A stretch of 64,000 bases of DNA, from contig DKML01000027.1 of the NCBI GenBank assembly GCA_002470515.1, forward strand, positions 1 through 64,000, in the 5' to 3' direction. The notes below the pieces were generated by a model. That model had not been told where the DNA came from. It did not search any database and was given only the letters and a program-made list of their open reading frames with translations. Position numbers and translations under genes: made by a program. The DNA is from Proteobacteria bacterium UBA7415 (GTDB taxonomy: Bacteria > Pseudomonadota > Gammaproteobacteria > Arenicellales > Arenicellaceae). Positions 27,158 through 36,321 of the stretch are shown here, piece after piece (positions within the stretch are counted from its first letter, which is position 1; the number at the start of each line of letters is the position of its first letter).

Positions 27158-28156
27158 TCACGCATCGAAAGCGCGCTTTAACAATTGGTATGAGCGCTTA
27201 CGGTCTTCAAACTCCATCATATTGGTCACAACCATCACTTCGTCAGCGCCAAAATTTTTAGCGATCTTGCGAACGGTTGTGTTGACTTGTCCAGGCGTGC
27301 CTACCGCTCGATTTTCACTTCTTTGAGCAATAAACCCTTTTAACTGATCCGTCAGAGGAAAGTCTTGGGCTTGTTCAATTGAAAGAAGCCCTGCTCCATC
27401 GGCACTGCGTTGGCCTGTCACAAAGCGATAGAAGTTAACATCAAATGCGTGCTGTTGAAGCTGTGCTTCCTCAAGCGTCTCCGCACAGAACACACTCATC
27501 GTAACCGTGCCATAAGGCTTTGCTTCGCCATCCGCACTGGTGTTGAAATAACGTTTGTACAGGCGTACTAATTCTTGAGGAGCTTGCGGGTTGATGAAGA
27601 GCGCTAAGTTATAGGGCAGACCTCTTTGAGCGGCCAATTGAGCGCTATCTGGACTTGAACCTAGCATCCAGATGGGTAAATCCTTAGGTGGCTTTGGGCT
27701 TACCAATGGTGTTGTTTTTTCGTCGCGCAGGTACGACGTAAGCTCCTCAACCAGCTTGGGAAAACGCTCAAATTTAGGCTTTCCATCTGTCGCCAGCGCC
27801 ATAGCTGTAGACATATCAGCACCAGGAGCGCGCCCTATTCCAAGGTCTATTCGACCCGGATAAAGGTTGGCCAACAACGAAAATACTTCAGCGATTTTGT
27901 AAGCGCTATAGTGCGGTAGCATAATGCCGCCTGAGCCCAAGCGGATCGTTTTCGTCGCTGCACCTAACGCCGCGATCAACACCTCTGGAGCGCTGCCCGA
28001 AAGAGTGGCAAAGGCATGATGTTCTGAGACCCAAAAGCGTTTATAGCCCAACTCTTCTGTCCACTGAGCCATCTGCAGTGTTTCTTGCAGTGCTTGCGGA
28101 GCTTGGTCAGGCGCCTTAGTAAAGGACTGATCTAAAACTGATAGAGCTAGACTCAT
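27158..28156 (-). CDS. LLM-class flavin-dependent oxidoreductase
   Basis: About 332 residues of a luciferase-like monooxygenase fold. Recognised by MSLALSVLDQSF, FWVSEHHAFATLSGSAPEVL and RIDLGIGRAPG, typical of the single-component FMN type with the SEHH motif. I start at the ATG at 28156; the longer frame from 28228 would overlap the upstream VOC gene. It is the last gene of a likely three-gene operon. The substrate is unknown. Confidence 0.88.
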   Translation of the reverse strand: MSLALSVLDQSFTKAPDQAPQALQETLQMAQWTEELGYKRFWVSEHHAFATLSGSAPEVLIAALGAATKTIRLGSGGIMLPHYSAYKIAEVFSLLANLYPGRIDLGIGRAPGADMSTAMALATDGKPKFERFPKLVEELTSYLRDEKTTPLVSPKPPKDLPIWMLGSSPDSAQLAAQRGLPYNLALFINPQAPQELVRLYKRYFNTSADGEAKPYGTVTMSVFCAETLEEAQLQQHAFDVNFYRFVTGQRSADGAGLLSIEQAQDFPLTDQLKGFIAQRSENRAVGTPGQVNTTVRKIAKNFGADEVMVVTNMMEFEDRKRSYQLLKRAFDA

Positions 28157-28193
28157 AATATAAAGGCGTGATTGGTTGTGTGGCTGGGGAACA

Positions 28194-28580
28194 TTAGAGC
28201 GTTCCTTCGTATAATATAACTGATACACCCGCAGGATCAGTTAAGCGTAAATACTTACTGCCCCACGGCCGCTCTTCTATAGACCCAACAGGCCCGTTGA
28301 ACTTTACTGCACCGCTAAGTTTATCTATGGCTACTAAGAGGCTGTCTACTCGAATTTGAATACTCAAACCAGAACAGTCTTTTGTCTCTTGGATGTATCC
28401 CAGCTCAAGAAACGCTTTTGAATTCTTGTTCAAATCCAAACCGAAAATGACGCCACGGTCATCGTGCTTATTCCACTGTTCGACTATCGTCAAACCGAGG
28501 GTTTCGCCATAAAACTTTATACATTCTTCGAACAAAGGTGTCTCAATTCGCACCTTTAGGCCAGTCAAATTTCTACTCAT
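28194..28580 (-). CDS. VOC-family (glyoxalase-like) protein
   Basis: About 128 residues of one beta-alpha-beta-beta-beta module pair typical of VOC proteins. It begins MSRNLTGLKVRIETPLFEEC and has the RLTDPAGVSVILYEG end found in many dioxygenase/lyase-like members. The frame extends up to 28607 but the extra residues are not conserved-looking. It lies between the LLM gene and a membrane protein gene on the same strand. The function cannot be named. Confidence 0.82.
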   Translation of the reverse strand: MSRNLTGLKVRIETPLFEECIKFYGETLGLTIVEQWNKHDDRGVIFGLDLNKNSKAFLELGYIQETKDCSGLSIQIRVDSLLVAIDKLSGAVKFNGPVGSIEERPWGSKYLRLTDPAGVSVILYEGTL

Positions 28581-28603
28581 GTTGTTTTTGACGTGGCCCG
28601 TGT

Positions 28604-29164
28604 TCACGTATTGTCGGTGCTACTTGTAAATTTTGCCTTAACTGCTCTAAAAATCCAGCGTGTAACCAAGGACACGCTGCCAAACACAATAGAGACCAAA
28701 ACAGGTAGAACGCCACCAAACGTATAAGTCATTCCGACCACAAATCCAAACACATATTCAACTCGGTATACAGGCAGCACCAAGGCGATCATTATCAATC
28801 CCATGAAAAAGATACCCGTTAGGCTTTCCGCTCCCAGTGAAAATGTTGTCGCCATCATGGCCCCATAAATCAATGCGCCCATAAAACCCACCAACATATT
28901 GGTTGGAGCGTTCAGTAATCGACTCTCTGACTGAGTCGCAGCTGCACGGTTCGCGAAGAGCACCCCCAACAATGGCAGAGTCAACATACCCCACCAATTT
29001 GAAAAAGCGGGCATGTCTGAACTATTGAGCAAATGGTGACTAACCACACCGCCATCAAAGTGTTCAAATGCCAAGCACACACCTACAAATAGTAGTGCCC
29101 CTAAAGGGTATATCACCGGATAACCGAGCTTGCCACCACCAGATGAATCGTTAGCGTTTTCCAT
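28604..29164 (-). CDS. Uncharacterised multi-span membrane protein
   Basis: A 186-residue protein with about five membrane helices (near 16-32, 52-70, 88-108, 114-132 and 136-160). The N-terminus is polar (MENANDSSGGGK). I do not recognise a family. It is the first gene of the operon with the VOC and LLM genes, with its 3' end overlapping or abutting the VOC frame. A small membrane partner for these two enzymes is possible, nothing more can be said. Confidence 0.7.
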   Translation of the reverse strand: MENANDSSGGGKLGYPVIYPLGALLFVGVCLAFEHFDGGVVSHHLLNSSDMPAFSNWWGMLTLPLLGVLFANRAAATQSESRLLNAPTNMLVGFMGALIYGAMMATTFSLGAESLTGIFFMGLIMIALVLPVYRVEYVFGFVVGMTYTFGGVLPVLVSIVFGSVSLVTRWIFRAVKAKFTSSTDNT

Positions 29165-29191
29165 GATAATTTCTTCCTTTCATAATTTTTC

Positions 29192-29568
29192 TTATTGAAA
29201 ATCCTTGAGTTCAGAATACACCGGGTCAGCGCTGAAACAGTTTCGCAACAAATCCGCAATGTCAGAATCATGTCTAGGATGCATTCTAACGTTTTTACAT
29301 TCGCTTACAGTACCTGATGGAACACTGCTTGCTGATACACCTTCGGTGCTAGTCAGCCAAGCTACCGCATCAAACGAAGGCTTGGGCGCTATATGATGAA
29401 CGACTAAATGGCTGTCTTCACCAACCCAGATATGCTCAAAGCTTGCAGCACTAGTTGTCAATTCCAATTCAGCCAATGAACGAATATAAACTGGCTCCAA
29501 GAAATCAACCTCGCCTTTATAAACCTGTTCGCCTCCGCGCTCGAAATGTCCAACAAAGACGGTCGAAC
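29192..29568 (-). pseudogene. 5'-truncated gene of unknown function at a deletion scar
   Basis: The frame reads protein-like from about base 29568 (STVFVGHFERGGEQVYKGEV) down to the stop at 29192, about 125 residues. There is no ATG or GTG upstream before a stop at about 29572-29574; only an internal TTG at 29500 could start a 102-residue piece. The protein is soluble and not recognised. It abuts, head to head, a metallo-beta-lactamase fold gene that is also missing its 5' end, so both were probably cut by one deletion. Confidence 0.55.
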
Positions 29569-29572
29569 CTAG

Positions 29573-30184
29573 TTAGGTGATGCGGAAACTGCTGTATCTC
29601 ATGGCACAGTACCTTCATTAATGGGACAACAAATCGAACGTGTTTCAGGTCTAGGCTTTACTCACCTTCATGTAGATCACGTACAGGGCATTCAAGCTGT
29701 TTGTGAGTCGAAGGCGTCAGATACTAAACGCCTTATTGCGCTCCATACTTCTGATCAATTCGGCATCCATAACCTACATACAGCGGATCAAAGTGAATTG
29801 CTAAAAAACAGTGCATGCGTCCAACAAATTGAGCTCGCGGACAGCGTTCACTCATCACTACAGTTCCCGGGACTAGGAGTCTATCCGTTAGGTGGACATA
29901 CTCCAGGCAGTACTTTATTCGCCATTCCTATCGAAAACAAGTTATGGCTGCTGTCTGGTGACATTACCAATACTAAAAAAGACTTGGTAGAGAACAACGC
30001 TAAGGGACTTATCTATAGCTACGTTATTGTTCCTGAAAATGTAAAGAGACAAGAGCAACTCAGGGTCTGGTTAGCTGCATTAGATGCACAGAAAAATATC
30101 AGCGTTGTTGTATCTCATGATGCTAAAGCACTCATTAAAAGTGGTGTTTCAAAATGGGCGCCGCCAAAAAATAATGAAAGATAG
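29573..30184 (+). pseudogene. 5'-truncated metallo-beta-lactamase fold hydrolase
   Basis: The reading frame is open from just after a TAG at 29570-29572 and looks like protein at once (GDAETAVSHGTVPSLMGQQI). It then gives the zinc motif THLHVDHVQG, a later LGGHTPGSTLF and SGDI, all MBL-fold hallmarks. An internal ATG at 29621 begins only 11 residues before THLHVDH, removing the first strand pair, so a functional start is missing. About 203 residues remain. The break is at the same point as that of the divergent minus-strand fragment. Confidence 0.65.
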
Positions 30185-30198
30185 CAACACAGGCTTAT

Positions 30199-30227
30199 CT
30201 AATGAACTCTGTCTTGAGTTCGGTTAG
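30199..30227. terminator. Hairpin between convergent genes
   Basis: CTAA-GAACTC pairs with GAGTTC-TTAG (30199-30209 and 30216-30227) with small bulges and a 6-nt loop. It lies between the MBL fragment and the convergent hydroxylase gene. No T-run, so weak. Confidence 0.35.
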
Positions 30228-30274
30228 GTTGGGCTAGGTATAGGACATACACAAGTCGCTAGTCTTGGACTTTT

Positions 30275-31183
30275 CTATACTTTAGGTTTTTGTTTGTCCA
30301 ATCCCTTATGTAGAGGCGCCGTTAATTGGCCTAAATAGTTCTGCGGGTAATCTGTATTCAATAGCCCAATATCCCCAACCTTACGATTTGATGAGCTCTG
30401 CCGTTCCGGGTGGTAGTAGGTTCCAAATAACCTGTCATAAACAATCAAGTTATTGCCATAGTTGTTATCTGACTCTTGCACATTCTTTGAATGGTGCCAG
30501 CGATGCAACTCAACAACGTTGAAGAACCAATACAACCGCCCGAGCTTTAAATTAATGTTGCAGTGTTGTGCAAAGCCGCAGGTCGCCGTCACGCCTAAAT
30601 ACAAAGCTAAAACTAATCCATCAGCACCAAGCAGTACAGGAAACAGCATTTCGGTGAACGTGAACCAGGCTTTGTCAACAGGGTGCTGGCGTGTTGCGTT
30701 CCACCACCATAATCGTTTCGCGGAATGATGTACCGCGTGAAAACGCCACAAAGCGGGTATTTCATGTGCAAGTCTGTGTCCCCAGTAACGGCCTGCGTCG
30801 CCCAATAACAGCATTAGCACAACTTGAGCGACAAGCGGCCAATCACTAGGCCATAGTGACCCTCCTGCGGCAATTGCCAGCCATGCAGTAGCCCAAGCAA
30901 GCATCGCGATATACAGCGGCTTTAAAAATATAGGCATGATGATATAGGCTACTGTGCCGCTGATTACATCGTTAGACAAATCGCCTTGGGGCTGATTCCA
31001 CTCTGTTCGATAAGGCATTAGCCATTCTGCAAGCCAAAACAAGAGCCCTAGCACAACGATCACTAGATACGTTGCGATGGGTACAGAAACACCATTTTGT
31101 GCGAGCACGTAAATGGCCGATGGAGTTCCAATAACGACCAAAGGAAAAAAAGCGTATTGAGAAAACCGTTTTATCGCATTCAT
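30275..31183 (-). CDS. Sterol desaturase/fatty acid hydroxylase superfamily membrane protein (second copy)
   Basis: A 302-residue membrane enzyme with the superfamily's histidine clusters HRLAHE, HAVHHS and HRWHHS, and 5-6 helices. It is a paralog of the protein at 8282-9244, sharing WLAIAAGGSLWPSDWPL-type and DIGLLNTDYP segments. It is the last gene of a minus-strand operon with a DUF1254 protein (14 bp upstream) and an SpdH-like flavoprotein. These neighbours suggest a joint oxidative lipid or amine pathway, but the substrate is unknown. Confidence 0.9.
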   Translation of the reverse strand: MNAIKRFSQYAFFPLVVIGTPSAIYVLAQNGVSVPIATYLVIVVLGLLFWLAEWLMPYRTEWNQPQGDLSNDVISGTVAYIIMPIFLKPLYIAMLAWATAWLAIAAGGSLWPSDWPLVAQVVLMLLLGDAGRYWGHRLAHEIPALWRFHAVHHSAKRLWWWNATRQHPVDKAWFTFTEMLFPVLLGADGLVLALYLGVTATCGFAQHCNINLKLGRLYWFFNVVELHRWHHSKNVQESDNNYGNNLIVYDRLFGTYYHPERQSSSNRKVGDIGLLNTDYPQNYLGQLTAPLHKGLDKQKPKV

Positions 31184-31197
31184 GATGAGTACAAAGC

Positions 31198-32598
31198 TTA
31201 GAGAGCTACTCGATTTATTAGTGGTGGAATCCAGTGTTCAGTCGAGAATTTTTCATTGGGAAGGTAAAGCCTCAAAGTAAGAGAAAACTCACCCTCTGGA
31301 CTAGGCAACCAATTCTGAACACCCAAATTCGGCTGCGCTCTCTGGACCAATAGCGTCAACGAACCATCGGCGTTAAAGCTAAGGTTGTTGCGACTGCCGA
31401 TTGAGTAACGCTGAATAGGATTATCAATAAAGTATCCGTCCCCGTCATACATCGCTAAAGACCAAAACGCATCGGCAGGTGGTAACTTATCCGCTTCGAA
31501 ATGTAGTGTGTAGGAATGCGCTCCATTGAGCAGTCTTCCTTCACTATCGAGCGCCCTACCCTCATCGTCGTTTTCACTGTTGGCATAGATTGCTTCTTCA
31601 GGCGGTAATGCACCCAAACCGATTTTAGATATACCCGCTCTTAGTCCGTAGTTCGTGCCATAACGTCCCAACCCTTCTCTGAAAATTGTCCAACCATTTT
31701 CTGCAGGCTTACCTTCGCTGATTGCCGCAACTAATCTTTTATAGGCAATCGTAAAACCCTTTTCAACAAGCCATAGATCAAGAGAGTTAAGCTTTCTATA
31801 ATCAAAGCCCTTCTCTAGGCTAATGCCAAGCGACGCAAAATTAGTCAGTGCGTCGTTGTCTCGACTTGGTAAGTGCGTCTTTTTGAGCAACGTTTCAAAG
31901 CGTTGAAGAAAATCATTCGCCGACAGACTTTCAATTTCTAAACTAGGATAAATCCCGGTTACCTCTTGCACCTCATCTATAATCACCGATTCTTTGCTTT
32001 CACTTTTAAGAAAACCTGATAGCGAAGACAGACTAAACTTTTCCTGCAATTCAATTGCGGCATCTACATCTTGGGCATCATTCGCTTGGATTCGCCCGAT
32101 CAGAAAAACCGTATTAGTGGGAGCAACAATGTGCTTTACGGACGATGGTAGTAAGCCCGATAGGTCTGAGCCTAACCAATCTGGTCCCGAGATAACGTAG
32201 TGCCCTTCTTGCGTGCCCGTTGCGAGCTTACCAACACTAGCGAAGACGTTAGTAGAGGCATCCATAAACGGCATTAAGTAATAGCGTCCATCAGAATCAG
32301 GTACGCTTAGAACAATTGGTTCATTGCTCAGATCTAGCCAAGCTGTGCTGTAAAACGTATCGTTGTTTGGCCGAACAACGTTGCGATAAGTGTGATCAGG
32401 GAAATACTGAACATGTATAAATTGGTTAACCTGCGCAGAGTAATCACTGAGCATTTTATTCTTGGTCGCTTCCATTAAAAGCAATGGGTATGCGTAAATG
32501 TAGGCTTGGCCTGCCGCTTCTAATCTGGCCTTGGCCCAATACCCAGACGCAAGAACAAGCAATACAGGCACAACAATGGTAAGAACTCTTCTTTTCAT
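31198..32598 (-). CDS. DUF1254/DUF1214 domain protein
   Basis: A 466-residue exported or membrane-anchored protein with an N-terminal hydrophobic segment (about residues 4-20). It has the DUF1254 region (VVRPNNDTFYSTAWLDLSNE near residue 75) and the C-terminal DUF1214 region with WSLAMYDGDGYFI and NWLPSPEGEFSLTLRLYLP. The family is widespread in bacteria and lacks a settled function; members have been tied to lipid or aromatic metabolism. It lies between an SpdH-like flavoprotein and a hydroxylase gene on one strand. Confidence 0.9.
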   Translation of the reverse strand: MKRRVLTIVVPVLLVLASGYWAKARLEAAGQAYIYAYPLLLMEATKNKMLSDYSAQVNQFIHVQYFPDHTYRNVVRPNNDTFYSTAWLDLSNEPIVLSVPDSDGRYYLMPFMDASTNVFASVGKLATGTQEGHYVISGPDWLGSDLSGLLPSSVKHIVAPTNTVFLIGRIQANDAQDVDAAIELQEKFSLSSLSGFLKSESKESVIIDEVQEVTGIYPSLEIESLSANDFLQRFETLLKKTHLPSRDNDALTNFASLGISLEKGFDYRKLNSLDLWLVEKGFTIAYKRLVAAISEGKPAENGWTIFREGLGRYGTNYGLRAGISKIGLGALPPEEAIYANSENDDEGRALDSEGRLLNGAHSYTLHFEADKLPPADAFWSLAMYDGDGYFIDNPIQRYSIGSRNNLSFNADGSLTLLVQRAQPNLGVQNWLPSPEGEFSLTLRLYLPNEKFSTEHWIPPLINRVAL

Positions 32599-32663
32599 TA
32601 AATTACCGCTCGAGCTGGTTTTCTATTTGAGTCGGTGATTATCGCGGCATTGCTGCAACGCAG

Positions 32664-34529
32664 TCAACCAATCTCACTAATTGCTCGATAAGCTTGAGTG
32701 ATCGCTGCGTTAGTGTTTGCACCAGCCGCTGCATCCGAATTGGCGATATGAATATTACCAAACGCTTGTCGGCCTATAACCCACGGCAGATCGCTCTCAT
32801 TTTCTCGATCAGGCTCCCACAATAGATCCGGACTATATGCGTATCCATGTGGCCAACGATTAACCGTTATCGCACTGACATCTCTCTCGGCCTTGAAGCC
32901 GGTACTCGAGAGAGCTTGGTTTAATTGCGTATAGACCTGCTGCTCAAAGGTTTCGAATGAGGTTGAAAGTATCCTCCGTCTACCCTCTCTCCATTGCTCT
33001 GGTCCCTGTACGTCGGGTACCCAGGGCACATGGCACATGTGCAGAACCATGGGGTCAGTTGGCTTTTTAGCATGTTTGTATTCGCCAACCGAAACTGGGT
33101 ATGCGAGTTCAACCTGCTTATAAAAACCATCTGTGTAATAAACGAAATCCATGCCGAGATCAGTAAACGCCTGCCAATTGGGCACTAGAACTTTGGTGTA
33201 AACCAGCGGTATCTTAACGTTATACGCCAACGCCTCTTTTTGCGAATCAGACATTTCTGGACATAGATAAGGAATCGCCGCGTTGTAGCATGCCAATACG
33301 GTTTTCTTTGCGCTCACTTTATACGCCTTTCCATCGCGTACATAAGTAACTTCTACTCCTTCAGTGGTGTTCTTTGCGGCAACGGCAGTGCTGTTTAAAC
33401 GAATATTTATTGATTGCGCCTTTTTGTCCAATTTAGCATAGTTAACTCGCGTGGTTACAACGTCTTCCATGGTGCTGCCGGGTACAGCGGCAGGAATAAG
33501 CGCTCGGACCAGTAATCGAGCAATTGATGCATTTCCGTCTGGAAAGTGGAATATATAAGGCTCATCGCCTCTATAACCGGTTCGTGGCAACGTGTGCTCC
33601 ACTCCAGGCATTCCACCATCGTAATCTAGAATTAACGTGGTAGGAATCTCATCAATTCCAACACACCAAAAGCTCATCCCCCAGCGTTTGTAGATAGCGA
33701 TGACTTCTTCGTCGACTTTTGCATAATTACGTAGGAAGTCCTCGTAACTGGTTTTTTCAAGCAATGCGTTTTTTTCTTGTTGACTCATCCCTGGCAGATA
33801 GTCCACTTGTTCGGTCTGTACGCGCACAAAGTCTTTTTTGGCTTTGTCGCTCATAGGCGTTTGTTCCGCGAACTCTGCCCACTCTTTTTGTCCATAGCCC
33901 CTCACTAATGTATCTTTACCGAATGACTCAGCGCCAAACAATATGCCTTTCGCCAACTTAAGTGATGGATAGAGTTCTTGGTCGAAGTTGGTATAAAATT
34001 TTTGAACATCGATACCAATATCTTTTAGCAATTGAGATGCTTGAGGAGAATACGATGACGGAGTATCGATGGCTTCTGTACCGCCATATCCTATGCGAGT
34101 TTCGCCTTCATGCTCAAATTCATTGCGCTTCGCGTGACCACCAAAATCATCATGATTGTCTAAGATTAAGATTCGAGCATCAGGGTGTTGCTGCCGATAA
34201 AAATAGGCAGCAGAGAGACCACTTAAACCCGCGCCAATAACAACTAAATCATAGTGTTCGCTGGTCTCATCCACGCCCCATTCTTGACCCATGACTCTTG
34301 CGTGCATGGTTTCCCAAGAACCTACATGACTGCCCCTTAAGCCAGTCTTAGCCGGCGGGTAATAATCGGCGTCTAAGGAGAATTTAGGAACAGTGGAGCT
34401 CGAATGGGAGAGCTTTGGTTGCTCTGTACCAAACACCGAAGCCCAAGGACTTATAAGCGCTGAACCTATTGCGATCTGGGTACCGTTTAGAAAATCACGT
34501 CGAGTTATATGATCGTTTTTATTGGGCAT
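32664..34529 (-). CDS. Tat-exported FAD amine oxidoreductase (spermidine dehydrogenase-like)
   Basis: A 621-residue flavoprotein. It starts with a twin-arginine signal (HITRRDFLNGTQ) and has an FAD Rossmann site VVIGAGLSGLSAAY (GAGLSG at 99-104), followed by ILDNHDDFGGHAKRNEF and GGTEAIDTPSSYS, typical of the spermidine dehydrogenase type. A C-terminal FAD segment reads GNIHIANSDAAAGANTNAA. It would oxidise an amine or related substrate in the periplasm. It is first in the operon with DUF1254 and hydroxylase genes. The exact substrate is not shown. Confidence 0.85.
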   Translation of the reverse strand: MPNKNDHITRRDFLNGTQIAIGSALISPWASVFGTEQPKLSHSSSTVPKFSLDADYYPPAKTGLRGSHVGSWETMHARVMGQEWGVDETSEHYDLVVIGAGLSGLSAAYFYRQQHPDARILILDNHDDFGGHAKRNEFEHEGETRIGYGGTEAIDTPSSYSPQASQLLKDIGIDVQKFYTNFDQELYPSLKLAKGILFGAESFGKDTLVRGYGQKEWAEFAEQTPMSDKAKKDFVRVQTEQVDYLPGMSQQEKNALLEKTSYEDFLRNYAKVDEEVIAIYKRWGMSFWCVGIDEIPTTLILDYDGGMPGVEHTLPRTGYRGDEPYIFHFPDGNASIARLLVRALIPAAVPGSTMEDVVTTRVNYAKLDKKAQSINIRLNSTAVAAKNTTEGVEVTYVRDGKAYKVSAKKTVLACYNAAIPYLCPEMSDSQKEALAYNVKIPLVYTKVLVPNWQAFTDLGMDFVYYTDGFYKQVELAYPVSVGEYKHAKKPTDPMVLHMCHVPWVPDVQGPEQWREGRRRILSTSFETFEQQVYTQLNQALSSTGFKAERDVSAITVNRWPHGYAYSPDLLWEPDRENESDLPWVIGRQAFGNIHIANSDAAAGANTNAAITQAYRAISEIG

Positions 34530-34874
34530 TTGTCTAATTCTCTATTGTTAATTCAATGGCCTATTCTAAGTCGCAAAACCCTACAAATACACCCCGCATA
34601 TTACCCGATCTTTGTGCATAGCTTGTCGCACGCGAATCTAAGCTGTTCAAACCATAGTGATTGACACACACCACGCAGCTCGTCAAGCCAAGCTGCTACG
34701 AAAACTAGAGACGATGGCCGCTCCGCGGAGGCAGCGGCAACCAACCTGGCGTCTACCTGATTCAGAGTATCCCGGATGCAAGTGTAGGATTAAATCAGCA
34801 CTGAGCTTGAGGCCAGTATCCAGACCAAAAGCTTGCATCGGCAAACACCTCTATCAGCTATCGACCAACTTTCT
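34530..34874. other. Intergenic stretch upstream of the SpdH-like operon
   Basis: It presumably holds the promoter of the flavoprotein operon. A local GC-rich patch has GCCGCT (34717-34722) facing AGCGGC (34733-34738), a 6-bp stem around a 10-nt loop. A plus-strand open frame at 34657-34902 has no protein-like character and runs into the corA remnant on the other strand. No gene is recognised. Confidence 0.5.
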
Positions 34875-35036
34875 TTATAGCCATCGTTTACGACAAAAAT
34901 AAACAATCTGCAAGACCGCAATCACTAACATGAGCCCACCAATGCAAAATAACCGTTCTGGCTTGAAAGCTCTGGCATGTTCTGGAAGTTCATCCCATAG
35001 ATTGCGGCCATAAATGTGAGGTACTGTTATAACCAT
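34875..35036 (-). pseudogene. corA: C-terminal remnant of a CorA-family magnesium transporter
   Basis: The minus strand reads PLTFMAAIYGMNFQNMPELS then SQNGYFA, which is the CorA hallmark (YGMNF followed by MPEL). After a frame change at GCATTGGTGG it continues IGGLMLVIAVLQIVYFCRKRW to a stop at 34875-34877, matching the last CorA helix. A second shift separates MVITV from PLTF at the upstream edge. The first 270 or so residues are missing. So this is a decayed end of a corA-like gene with at least two frameshifts. Confidence 0.8.
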
Positions 35037-35326
35037 AATCCAACATTTATATTCACCGATAGAACATTGTGTTCACAGCCAATATGTATGCCATAATTTA
35101 GGCCATTGAGACACCGCCGTTGGCAAACATCTTGCTCTCGGCATTCAGGCCATTAAAAGCCCCTCACTTGCGCGTCCGCATTCAGTGCCGTAACTAGCTT
35201 TTACTTTTTCATTGATATCTATATGGCTGCTCTGTAGTGTCCATCAAGCGTATTGCTTGAAAGTATTATCAATATTGACTTTTAGATTAGGTCTATTCAA
35301 CATTTCGCCTTATTAGGAATACCAGC
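35037..35326. other. Intergenic stretch upstream of rimK
   Basis: Expected to hold the rimK promoter and possibly eroded corA sequence. A small inverted repeat TCAAGC-GTATT-GCTTGA sits at 35244-35260. I could not recover further CorA sequence in it. A short minus-strand frame reading NAESKMFANGGVSMA is protein-like but too short to call. Confidence 0.4.
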
Positions 35327-36232
35327 ATGCGTATCGCGATTTTATCCAGAAACAAAAAACTTTATTCAACTAAGCGTTTACTAGAAGTGGGTAGAGCTCG
35401 TGGCCATGAGGTAGACATTATTGATACCTTGCAGTGTTACATGGACATCACTAAGAGTAGACCTGTAGTCCGATACAAAGGCGAGGAGCTACCAAAATAC
35501 GATGCTGTTATTCCTCGTATCGGTGCGTCTGTTACTTTTTACGGAACGGCCGTTGTAAGACAATTTGAAATGATGGGGACTTTTTCAGTCAACGAATCTG
35601 TGGCTATCAGCCGGTCTCGCGACAAACTTCGATCTTTGCAATTACTATCACGTAAAGGTATCGGCCTTCCTCGGACTGGCTTTGCAAACAAAGCATCCAA
35701 CACCAAGGATTTAATCAAGACTGTCGGCGGCGCGCCGTTAGTTATTAAGCTCATTGAGGGTACTCAAGGTATTGGCGTGGTATTGGCCGAAAACAATAAG
35801 ACAGCCGAAGCCGTTATCGAGGCGTTTATGGGGCTAAAAGCCAACATCCTTGTCCAAGAATTTATTAAGGAAGCCAGTGGCGTTGACATTCGTTGCTTTG
35901 TGGTTGGTAACCGCGTAGTTGCAGCGATGAGACGACAAGGTGCTGAGGGTGAGTTTAGATCAAATCTGCACCGAGGCGGCTCAGCCAAACTCATCAAGCT
36001 AAGTCCGGAAGAAAGAGCGACCGCTGTTGCCGCGGCAAAGGCTATGGGACTAGGTCTGTGCGGAGTGGATATACTGCAATCTAACCATGGTCCAGTTGTT
36101 ATGGAAGTCAATTCAAGCCCCGGCTTAGAAGGTATTGAAGTTGCGACCAAAAAGGATATCGCAGGCATGATTTACGAGCATATCGAAAAAAATGCGAAGC
36201 CTTTTAAAACCCAAACTCGCGGGACAGGCTAA
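35327..36232 (+). CDS. rimK: Ribosomal protein S6-L-glutamate ligase RimK
   Basis: A 301-residue ATP-grasp ligase of the RimK family. It begins [18 protein letters not shown] and has the recognisable segments [18 protein letters not shown], the FRSNLHRGG loop and the metal-binding [15 protein letters not shown] end. In E. coli the enzyme adds glutamates to the C-terminus of ribosomal protein S6. It is a single-gene unit here, followed by a strong hairpin. In some genomes rimK is linked to an aspartoacylase-like gene; one exists at 62488 but it is far away. Confidence 0.95.
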   Translation: MRIAILSRNKKLYSTKRLLEVGRARGHEVDIIDTLQCYMDITKSRPVVRYKGEELPKYDAVIPRIGASVTFYGTAVVRQFEMMGTFSVNESVAISRSRDKLRSLQLLSRKGIGLPRTGFANKASNTKDLIKTVGGAPLVIKLIEGTQGIGVVLAENNKTAEAVIEAFMGLKANILVQEFIKEASGVDIRCFVVGNRVVAAMRRQGAEGEFRSNLHRGGSAKLIKLSPEERATAVAAAKAMGLGLCGVDILQSNHGPVVMEVNSSPGLEGIEVATKKDIAGMIYEHIEKNAKPFKTQTRGTG

Positions 36233-36260
36233 GCCTTATAGCAACGAATCAGCTTTAGTA

Positions 36261-36285
36261 GTGGGTCACAACCAAGGTGACCCAC
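36261..36285. terminator. Strong hairpin after rimK, without T-run
   Basis: GTGGGTCAC (36261-36269) and GTGACCCAC (36277-36285) are perfect 9-bp arms with a 7-nt loop. It lies between rimK and a convergent gene. It lacks a T-run on either side, so it may act as a transcript-end protector or a weak bidirectional terminator. Confidence 0.5.
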
Positions 36286-36321
36286 ACAATAACACTCGCG
36301 AACACTACCGATACAGTTGTC

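Noticed and set aside
34657..34902. 81-residue plus-strand frame
   Set aside because: Arg/Pro/Cys-rich, no homology signs, and overlaps the corA remnant on the other strand.
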